From Sagittula salina (GTDB taxonomy: Bacteria; Pseudomonadota; Alphaproteobacteria; Rhodobacterales; Rhodobacteraceae), in assembly GCF_017813235.1 (NCBI RefSeq), contig NZ_JAGISH010000020.1, positions 1-55,098 on the forward strand: a stretch of 55,098 bases of DNA, in the 5' to 3' direction. Below are positions 18,122 through 24,783 of the stretch, piece by piece. The position numbers and the translations under genes are program-made. Numbering within the stretch: position 1 is the first letter of the stretch; every line of letters begins with the position of its first letter. The notes below the pieces were generated by a model. That model did not search any database and was not told where the DNA came from. It saw only the letters and a list, made by a program, of their open reading frames with translations.

Positions 18122-18652
18122 TCAGCGGAAGACGCCGTGCAGGTAGCCCGGGTTGATACGACCGGTTGCGTGCTGCGCGGCGGGGCGTGTGCGAACCACC
18201 TCGCGCACGACATTTACCCTGCGTGACGCGGGCTCTGCCGCGACGGCGAGCGGTGCGCGCCGGTTCATCGACACGGCGGGCTGCGCTTCACGTCTTTGCG
18301 CGCTTGCCTGGGCAACGGCTTCGTAGGCACCGGGCCGGGCCACCGGGCGCAGCGCGCGCACCGGCGCAAGACCGGCAAAGTCCGAGGATTGGGTGGAGAT
18401 CATCGGCTCGGCGAAAAAGCTGCCTTCAGGTTCCGGCGCGGGAAGCGGGTCCCAATGTGCGGGCACGATGACGGCATCGCTCATCACCTTTGCCGGGGCA
18501 ACCGTTTCCGCCGCGGCGACGGCATGCGCCCGGATCACCTGATCCGGCAAGCGGGGCCCTGCTGCCAGCGCGGAGTGGCTGGCAAAAAGCGCGGCACCCG
18601 CAGCGGCGGAAAGACCCATCAGGCCGAAGGTGTAAAGGACAAGCTTCATCAT
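18122..18652 (-). CDS. Exported protein of unknown function
   Basis: The open frame gives about 176 residues from ATG 18652 (MMKLVLYTFGLMGLSAAAG), with a signal peptide likely cut after LAA near residue 31. ATG 18664 is also possible, and neither start has a strong ribosome binding site. The mature protein is rich in Ala, Pro and Arg with no cysteine and low predicted structure. I recognise no domain. It is divergent from the DUF1036 gene, and the 106 bases between them must hold both promoters. Lack of a lipobox cysteine argues against its being a TssJ lipoprotein. Confidence 0.55.
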   Translation of the reverse strand: MMKLVLYTFGLMGLSAAAGAALFASHSALAAGPRLPDQVIRAHAVAAAETVAPAKVMSDAVIVPAHWDPLPAPEPEGSFFAEPMISTQSSDFAGLAPVRALRPVARPGAYEAVAQASAQRREAQPAVSMNRRAPLAVAAEPASRRVNVVREVVRTRPAAQHATGRINPGYLHGVFR

Positions 18653-18758
18653 GGTTAGTATCATACCGTCAAATTCTGGCTTTTTCGTGTTTAAAATGTG
18701 GCAGCACCTTGAATGGTTCCCTACGTTGCTCAGAGTACACAGCGAACCGAGGCGCGGG

Positions 18759-19241
18759 ATGCCCCCTGTATCAATGGAATTTGGTCGCATTTTCGTAAAA
18801 TTCCACGGGTTGTCAAACGCTCGGCGTTTTTCCGCCGCAGGCCGCGCCCTCGGGTTAGGCCTGTATCTCATCCCTTGCTTCGTCGCCCCGGCACAGGCGC
18901 AATTCGCCGTCTGCAATCAGACGCTGAACGTCATGAACGTCGCCGTGGGGCGTTACGACTACGAGAATTTCACAACCTCCGGCTGGTGGACCGTGGGTCC
19001 CAACCGCTGCGCCAACGTCATCGACGAGGTTCTGAACGCCCGTTACGTCTATGTCTTTGCTCAGGATGTCTTTGGCAAGGAGATCATGAACGGCGCCACT
19101 CCAATGTGCATCGACACAAAACGATTCGACATCGTGGGCGAGGAGGATTGCCTAGTGCGCGGCTATCTGGAGGCGCGTTTCAAGGAGGTCGATACCTTCA
19201 AGAGCGAGCGCTGGACCCTGTTCGTCTACCCGCCGGGCTGA
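18759..19241 (+). CDS. DUF1036-family exported protein
   Basis: The product matches the DUF1036 pattern: FAVCNQTLNVMNVAVGRYD, then WWTVGPNRCANVI, the YVYVFAQD strand, MCIDTKRFDIV and a C-terminal GYLEARFKEVDTF. From ATG 18759 it has 160 residues with a hydrophobic signal segment and probable cleavage at AQA before QFAVC. ATG 18774 is an alternative start. The function of DUF1036 is unknown to me; the proteins are small, exported and cysteine-containing. It is followed by the caspase-like and peptidoglycan hydrolase genes on the same strand and may share their role at the cell envelope. Confidence 0.8.
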   Translation: MPPVSMEFGRIFVKFHGLSNARRFSAAGRALGLGLYLIPCFVAPAQAQFAVCNQTLNVMNVAVGRYDYENFTTSGWWTVGPNRCANVIDEVLNARYVYVFAQDVFGKEIMNGATPMCIDTKRFDIVGEEDCLVRGYLEARFKEVDTFKSERWTLFVYPPG

Positions 19242-19353
19242 CACACGGATGCAATTTGCGCGATCACGTTTACGCAGGGGGACTCGTTTTATGAACACGA
19301 AAAGGTGTAGACTGGCGAGGCCATTGAGAAACAGACCTTTCAGGTGATGACCC

Positions 19354-20868
19354 ATGCGCGGACTTGCCCTTTTGACGACCCTTCTGACGACGCTGTCCCT
19401 ACCCGCCGCGCTGGCGGCGCAGCAGGGTCGTGACTCCGGCTCTCAGTCTGGGTCGGACTGGCAGGCCATCGTCGTGGGCCAGCCGGGGCCGGGCGCGCAC
19501 GGCAGCTTTGCCGATGCCTTCTTTGCCTCCCGCGCCTTTGAACGCGGCGGGGTGGTTGTGCTGGACATGATCCGCGACCTGCCTCGCGCGCGCCTGACCG
19601 ATACGCTGACCCGGCTGGAGGGCGTGCCGAATCTCTTGCTCTACTATTCCGGGCGGATGAACTCCGGCAGCATCTCCATGCAGGATGGCTCCATGCCACT
19701 GGCAACAGTTCTGGACGCGGCGGCGCAGGCGGGCACCCGGGGCGTCCTGCTGATGGTCGAGAACTGCACCGACCCGCAGGCCGGACCCGGTCAGGTGATC
19801 GTACCCGACGCGCCCAACGGTCTGACCATGACCGTTGTGACCTCCGTCACGCAGGGCGAGTCCTGCACCTGGGGCGCGCGCCTGTCGGACGAATTGCGCA
19901 ACCTCGCCGAAGAACCAGCCCTGACCGGCGATCTGATGGCCATGCTGCACGGCGTTGCCGTAACCGGGGCGGCGGTTCAAGTAACGCTGACCGGCCCCAT
20001 AGAGAATCCCGAACCTGTTGAGGAAATCGTCGAATTCCTGCCCGACGACGTGGTGCAGATCGCGGTTCTGGACGGCGATTTTTCCCTTACCGGCGATCCC
20101 GAACCGATCGAGGACGACGTGATCGAGATCCTGCTGCCCGCGCAGTTGCCCTCTGTGCCCGAAGAGATCGCAAAGGCGGAGCCGGTCGTCACCTTCGCCG
20201 CCCTGCCACAAACGCAGATCGCCGCCGCGCCCATCGCTGCGGGCCTCCCCAAACCGTCGATCCTCGTCGGCCTGATCGAGGGCGTCACCGATGCCGCGCT
20301 CAGCACGGAGACCGACAGCGAAAGCAGGGCGCTCGCATCCTTTGTGGATGACAACGACGATATCGCCGCCTCTCTCGTTACCCTGCGCAAGTTGCGCGAG
20401 GATAACCCGGAAATGTACGCCGCGATGCTGACGGCTGGCAGTTTCGACCCGCCCGATGGCCGCATTCTCGCCAAGGTCATCCAGACGGAACTGCAGCGCA
20501 TGAACTGCTACCTCGGCCGCATCGACGGCGATTACGGGCGCGGGTCGCAGCGTGGCTCCAGCCTTTATTACGAGGAACTGAAGAAGCGTGACACAGCCGC
20601 GCTAGACAGTCCGGAGGCTTCCATCGACCTCTTCCGGTTGATCCTCGGGAACGACGCGGTCGATTGCCCGAAGCCGGTGGTTTCTTCGGCACCCCGCGCC
20701 AAATCGACCTCGACTTCGGGCCGCGCGTCCAGTTCATCCTCCTCGCGCAGCTCCGGTTCCTCGACCACCAGCACGCGATCCACGCCGACGACATCCGCAC
20801 CCACGCGCAGCAGCGGTGGCAGCAGCGGCGGTTTCGGCGGCAGCAACTTCGGCGGCGTGTTCCGCTGA
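19354..20868 (+). CDS. Exported caspase-fold-like protein, probably a degenerate protease, with peptidoglycan-binding-like region
   Basis: A 504-residue protein with signal peptide (1 to about 23). Residues 60-140 follow the caspase p20 layout: GGVVVLDM, then LLLYYSGRM (96-102) where a caspase would have YYSGHG, then GVLLMVENC (130-138) where a caspase has its catalytic Cys. The Cys is kept but the catalytic His position appears to be Arg101-Met102, so it may be inactive. Around residues 370-395, IQTELQRMNCYLGRIDGDYG resembles the peptidoglycan-binding domain 1 repeat. The tail (about 435-504) is Ser/Thr/Gly-rich low complexity. AGGTGA precedes ATG 19354. It lies 93 bases before the hydrolase gene. 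Role unknown; a scaffold or regulator in the periplasm is possible. Confidence 0.6.
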   Translation: MRGLALLTTLLTTLSLPAALAAQQGRDSGSQSGSDWQAIVVGQPGPGAHGSFADAFFASRAFERGGVVVLDMIRDLPRARLTDTLTRLEGVPNLLLYYSGRMNSGSISMQDGSMPLATVLDAAAQAGTRGVLLMVENCTDPQAGPGQVIVPDAPNGLTMTVVTSVTQGESCTWGARLSDELRNLAEEPALTGDLMAMLHGVAVTGAAVQVTLTGPIENPEPVEEIVEFLPDDVVQIAVLDGDFSLTGDPEPIEDDVIEILLPAQLPSVPEEIAKAEPVVTFAALPQTQIAAAPIAAGLPKPSILVGLIEGVTDAALSTETDSESRALASFVDDNDDIAASLVTLRKLREDNPEMYAAMLTAGSFDPPDGRILAKVIQTELQRMNCYLGRIDGDYGRGSQRGSSLYYEELKKRDTAALDSPEASIDLFRLILGNDAVDCPKPVVSSAPRAKSTSTSGRASSSSSSRSSGSSTTSTRSTPTTSAPTRSSGGSSGGFGGSNFGGVFR

Positions 20869-20961
20869 GGCGGGCAAAGCCCGTCACCGGGGCGCGCGTC
20901 CCGCCTTTGCACCGCGCGCCCTGCATTTGAACCCAAGACGATTTCCGGGCCATCTCCCGCC

Positions 20962-23487
20962 ATGCCGATCGACGTCGACCCAGCCTTCAAGAAGACCGGC
21001 GACAGCGCACGGGCGCGGGAGATGTGGCGCACCACCGGCGAGCACGCCCGCCAGAGGCAGCGCAAGCGCAAGCAGCGGCGGATGATTCTGGCCGGGGGCG
21101 GGAGCCTTGCCCTGCTCGCCATGGCCGCTACTGCGTGGCTGATCCTCGCGCCCGGGGACAGCCACGACCATTTCGAACCGGATCTGGCCGAGGACACGGG
21201 CGACGACGATTTCACGCTGGTCCAGAGCGACGGCGCGGAGGCCGATTTCGCCGCCACCAGCTTTACCCCCGTGCTGCCCGCCGATTTGCAGGTGGACCCT
21301 ATGATCCTGCGTATCGCCGCCGAAGGATCGGAGCATCTGACCTATATCGCCGGGCCGTCCGACTTCCTCCCCGAACGCATCGGCCCGCCCGGAGCGCAAC
21401 GGCTGGTTTACCTCGAAGAGGCGCTGGTCAAGGCGGAGGCGCGGCTGAATCTCGTTCTGCCGTCCTCTGCCGATGATTTCGCCCTGTTTCAGGCACAGCG
21501 CGCGGCAGGCAACACCCCGCCCCCCGCCCCGGACCCGGTGGCGCCGCCGCAGGCCCCGGTAGAGGCGGGCGAGGTCGTGGCGGTCGACGAGGCCAGCAGC
21601 TGGGGCGACCTGATCGCCACCGACGAGGACGCGCTTCAGGCCGAGGGCGCGCAGGAAGGTGCCGCCGTCTACGTCGAGACCCGGATCGAGAACACCACCT
21701 CAACCGTGCTGGCCCTGCGCGAAAGCGAGCGTATCGCGCTTTATGATGACACGGTCACCGTGCTGCAGACGGACCGGCCGCTGCTGTCCATTCTGACGTC
21801 CGCAAAGTTCCCGAAGCCCGAGGCTGAGGCCATCACCCGCGCCGCGCAATCCCGGCTGTCGGTGCCGGAGACCCTGCCCGGCGGTAGCATCGTCGCTATC
21901 CGTTTTCGCCCGCGCGACACAGGCCCGGAGCTGATCCAGATGTCCGTCTACGGGCCGGGGGGCTACGTCGGCACGCTGGTTCGTCTGGGCGCCGGGCGCT
22001 ACGACAGCGGCGCCGATCCGTGGTTCTCGGAAAACCTCATGGACCGCTCCGGCGATCTGGCAGCAAAGGCGGAACAGGCGAAAGAAGTCCGCCTGATCGA
22101 CGCAGTCTATTCCACCGCCATTGCCAACGGGCTGAGCCAGACTCTGGTGGGCCAGCTGATCCTGATCCTGTCAAAGGATTTCGACCTCGACCGTTTCGCA
22201 TCGGACAAGGACCGCTTTACCGTGCTCTACGCCAACCAGCCGGGGCCCGCCGGTGACGGGCTGGGGCGTGTGCTGTTTGTCGGCATCGACGGCCCGTCGG
22301 GCACGCTGAAATGCTACGTCACCGAAAGCGACAACGACGCGGGCTTTGCCTGCTTTGACACCAAGGCGCTGGCCCGCGGCGGAGGCGGTATCGGCGGCGG
22401 CGGGCTGGTGGTGCCGGTGAAAGGAGTAAAGACCTCGGGCTTCGGCCCCCGCCACCACCCGATCCTGAAGCAGGTGCGTAACCACGACGGCGTCGACTGG
22501 GCCGCGCCCACCGGCACCCCGATCATGACCGCAATGGACGGGCGGGTGAAATACGCGGGCCCCGGTGGCGGCTACGGCAATGTCATCTACGTCGACCACG
22601 GCGCGGGTCAGGAAACGCGCTATGCCCACATGTCGAAATACGGCGCTTTCAAGCAGGGCGACCGGGTGAATGCGGGTGACGTCATCGGCTACGTCGGCAC
22701 AACCGGGCGGTCGACCGGCCCGCACCTGCATTTCGAACTGCGCCTCAATGGCAGGCCTGTCGACCCGCTAACCTTCCGCGCCTCCGTGCAGGTGGCGGGC
22801 CAGACAGAAGGGCAGGCGGTGGTCTCCACCGGCGGGCAACCGGGGTCGGAGGCGGTGGAGGCGCTGGTCAACAAGATCATCAAGGTCGAGAGCGCCGGCA
22901 ACGCAAGGGCGAAGAACCCGCTGTCCACCGCCACCGGCCTCGGCCAGTTCATCGAAAGCACATGGCTGCGGATGATGCGCGACTACCGCCCCGACCTTGC
23001 GCGCAGCATGGGCCGGGCCGAGTTGCTGAACCTGCGGTTCGACCCCGCGCTGAGCCGCGAAATGGTGCGCAACCTCGCCCGCGAGGGAGAGGCTTACCTG
23101 CGGTCGCGCGGGCACACGATCACCGCCGGGAACCTGTACCTGTGCCACTTCCTCGGCGCGGCAGGCGCGGCCAAGGCGCTGAGCGCGCCCCGCGAGGCGC
23201 AGGTGCTCGACGTCATGGGCGCGGGCGTGGTGGGCGCGAATCCCTTTCTGCGCGGCAAGAGCATCGGCGATCTGGTCGCTTGGTCCGACCGCAAGATGCG
23301 GGTGAGGGGCTCCGCCCCATCGGTCAGCAGCGCGGCGCCGGTGCCGGCCGTTGTACCAAAGGCGGTGAAGGTCTTTCAGGAGACCGTGGACAAGATCCTC
23401 GAGGAGGCGGCGAAACCCGCAGTTGCCGCCGCGCCCGAAGACCCCGCCGACAACGCGAACGATAGCGGAGACGAAAACGCGGACTGA
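20962..23487 (+). CDS. Membrane-anchored M23 endopeptidase and lytic transglycosylase-like fusion
   Basis: The 841-residue protein has a basic N-terminus, a transmembrane anchor (about 40-62) and a long periplasmic part. An M23/LytM domain (about 475-600) has all zinc and catalytic positions visible: FGPRHHPI, NHDGVDWAAP and STGPHLHFE. A goose-lysozyme/SLT-like domain follows (about 630-760) with Glu in KVESAGNARAKNPLS and the ATGLGQFIESTW stretch. The first domain would cut peptide cross-links and the second glycan strands. Both active sites look intact, so it may open peptidoglycan for assembly of the T6SS across the wall. An effector role is less likely because it is anchored and has no immunity gene beside it. 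The start codon lacks a strong ribosome binding site. Confidence 0.88.
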   Translation: MPIDVDPAFKKTGDSARAREMWRTTGEHARQRQRKRKQRRMILAGGGSLALLAMAATAWLILAPGDSHDHFEPDLAEDTGDDDFTLVQSDGAEADFAATSFTPVLPADLQVDPMILRIAAEGSEHLTYIAGPSDFLPERIGPPGAQRLVYLEEALVKAEARLNLVLPSSADDFALFQAQRAAGNTPPPAPDPVAPPQAPVEAGEVVAVDEASSWGDLIATDEDALQAEGAQEGAAVYVETRIENTTSTVLALRESERIALYDDTVTVLQTDRPLLSILTSAKFPKPEAEAITRAAQSRLSVPETLPGGSIVAIRFRPRDTGPELIQMSVYGPGGYVGTLVRLGAGRYDSGADPWFSENLMDRSGDLAAKAEQAKEVRLIDAVYSTAIANGLSQTLVGQLILILSKDFDLDRFASDKDRFTVLYANQPGPAGDGLGRVLFVGIDGPSGTLKCYVTESDNDAGFACFDTKALARGGGGIGGGGLVVPVKGVKTSGFGPRHHPILKQVRNHDGVDWAAPTGTPIMTAMDGRVKYAGPGGGYGNVIYVDHGAGQETRYAHMSKYGAFKQGDRVNAGDVIGYVGTTGRSTGPHLHFELRLNGRPVDPLTFRASVQVAGQTEGQAVVSTGGQPGSEAVEALVNKIIKVESAGNARAKNPLSTATGLGQFIESTWLRMMRDYRPDLARSMGRAELLNLRFDPALSREMVRNLAREGEAYLRSRGHTITAGNLYLCHFLGAAGAAKALSAPREAQVLDVMGAGVVGANPFLRGKSIGDLVAWSDRKMRVRGSAPSVSSAAPVPAVVPKAVKVFQETVDKILEEAAKPAVAAAPEDPADNANDSGDENAD

Positions 23488-23539
23488 CGCACGCCACGTT
23501 GCCATGGACCCCGGTATGCCCGCGCGGCAGTCGGGGTGA

Positions 23540-23923
23540 TCAGGGTGTGCAGGCCTCTGTCGGATCGACGGAAAATGCCTTGAGCGAGAACAGCGGCGGG
23601 AACCCGGCCATGTCGTAGCCTCGCGCTGCGACGTCGTTGCGCACCAGCGTATAGCCAAGCGCGGGGAGTCCGAGGAACACCGCCAGCATCACGACGAAAA
23701 GTTTGCCGTGATACCGGTCGGGGAGCGCGATCAATGCGGGCAGCGCCACCAGCGCCGCGGCCCCGAGAAACCAGAAGGCAGAGGAATCCCCGGTAAGCGG
23801 CGCGACACAGGTGGCCGCCCCCCGCGACAGGGCGCGCAGGTCCGACAGCCCCCAGAAGACGACAGCCAGACCCGCGATACCGAACGCGGCCAGCCCGAGC
23901 AGAACGCCGAGACGGAGCTTCAT
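23540..23923 (-). CDS. Small membrane protein, candidate immunity protein
   Basis: The start at ATG 23923 has GAGGT upstream, and its ATG overlaps the stop of the preceding gene (ATGA). The 127-residue product has three hydrophobic helices (about 3-26, 48-68 and 73-95) and a C-terminal tail ending EACTP. I do not recognise its family. It is the last gene of the T6SS operon, directly after a candidate pore-forming effector; small polytopic inner-membrane proteins are the usual form of immunity to pore-forming bacteriocins and effectors. The immunity role is inferred from position, size and topology only. Confidence 0.6.
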   Translation of the reverse strand: MKLRLGVLLGLAAFGIAGLAVVFWGLSDLRALSRGAATCVAPLTGDSSAFWFLGAAALVALPALIALPDRYHGKLFVVMLAVFLGLPALGYTLVRNDVAARGYDMAGFPPLFSLKAFSVDPTEACTP

Positions 23924-24684
23924 CGGTACCTCGTTGCGTTGTTGATGGCCTGATTCTTGAGGTATTCCTCCCACTGCGCGATCTGCCTCCCGAGGTATCG
24001 GAACGGTGCCATGAGCCCATCGCCCACCTGTTCGATCCCGCGCACCAACAGTTCAGTCAGCCCGTAAGCGCGGTCCACCCGGTCGAGAACGATACCAACC
24101 GTCACCCCCACCACAAAGGCGGCGATCAGCGGCCCCGCGACGACCGTTGTGGCCGATCCGACGATCGCCCCCGCCAGCCACCCCGCCGCAGCCGCGACGC
24201 CAAACTTGATCACATCGGCCCCGACCGTGCCCAGCAACCGCGCAAGCGATCTGTCCTCGTCCGCGAGGACGTATTCGACGACATGCAGCGCGCAGTAGGC
24301 GATGATGGCGATCCCTGTCGCCTTGGCGGCGCCGGCGGCCATGGTCTTGGGGCTGACGATCAGCTGGGTGATCTTCGGGTTGGTCGCCAGATAGCGGGTG
24401 CCCTGCAGGGTCGGGCGCAGACCGGGATTGCCCTTGAGGATGAAATAGGCCTTGCCGTTCACCTGCTTGATGTACCCGCGCCCCGCAAGCCCGAGTTCGC
24501 GCGTGACCTTTTCGATGGTCTTGGCGTCGTTCATTGCCGAAACGGCGCCGGTCAGGTCGATGCCGGTCGCCTCCGCCAGCGCCGAATTGATTTCGAGGAT
24601 CACCAGCATCGTCTGCTGGACCGTCACTTCCCGGGAATCCGTCTTGATGACATAGCTGCCGGTCTGAAGTTCCTTCTCGCCCAT
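23920..24684 (-). CDS. Candidate pore-forming T6SS effector
   Basis: A 254-residue protein without a signal peptide. Residues 1-115 are soluble and mixed alpha/beta (RGYIKQVNGKAYFILKGNPG). Two long hydrophobic stretches follow: about 115-140 and a hairpin about 155-205. The hairpin contains a glycine-zipper pattern (GWLAGAIVG, Gly at every fourth position) and then GVTVGIVLDRVDRAYGLTELL. It lies 99 bases after tssH at the end of the operon and overlaps a small membrane protein by four bases. Soluble N-terminus, membrane-inserting helices, lack of a signal peptide and a membrane partner together fit a pore-forming effector with immunity (compare Tse4/Tsi4 in concept). No family is recognised; a structural membrane protein remains possible. 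Confidence 0.55.
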   Translation of the reverse strand: MGEKELQTGSYVIKTDSREVTVQQTMLVILEINSALAEATGIDLTGAVSAMNDAKTIEKVTRELGLAGRGYIKQVNGKAYFILKGNPGLRPTLQGTRYLATNPKITQLIVSPKTMAAGAAKATGIAIIAYCALHVVEYVLADEDRSLARLLGTVGADVIKFGVAAAAGWLAGAIVGSATTVVAGPLIAAFVVGVTVGIVLDRVDRAYGLTELLVRGIEQVGDGLMAPFRYLGRQIAQWEEYLKNQAINNATRYR

Positions 24685-24755
24685 GGCTCCGATGCTCCGA
24701 TGCAGGATGGTTCAGGGATGTCCCTCGGGCCGGATGACCCGGGAGGGGAGTGCCC

Positions 24756-24775
24756 CTGCCGGAGCGAACCGGCAG
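24756..24775 (-). terminator. Stem-loop between tssH and the candidate effector
   Basis: A perfect 7-bp stem CTGCCGG / CCGGCAG with a 6-base loop lies upstream of the tssH stop, in the 99-base gap before tssH ends and after the effector start in map order. In transcript order the gap follows tssH, and the stem begins 9 bases after the stop. There is no T-run, so it is more likely an RNA-stabilising or attenuating structure than a full terminator; the downstream effector pair has no other visible promoter. Confidence 0.35.
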
Positions 24776-24783
24776 AGGCAAAA

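Noticed and set aside
18122..18652. Considered as the missing TssJ lipoprotein
   Set aside because: There is no lipobox Cys and the composition is Ala/Pro-rich, unlike the beta-sandwich of TssJ.
20962..23487. Peptidoglycan hydrolase considered as a T6SS effector
   Set aside because: It has a transmembrane anchor and no immunity gene beside it, which fits a housekeeping or assembly enzyme better.
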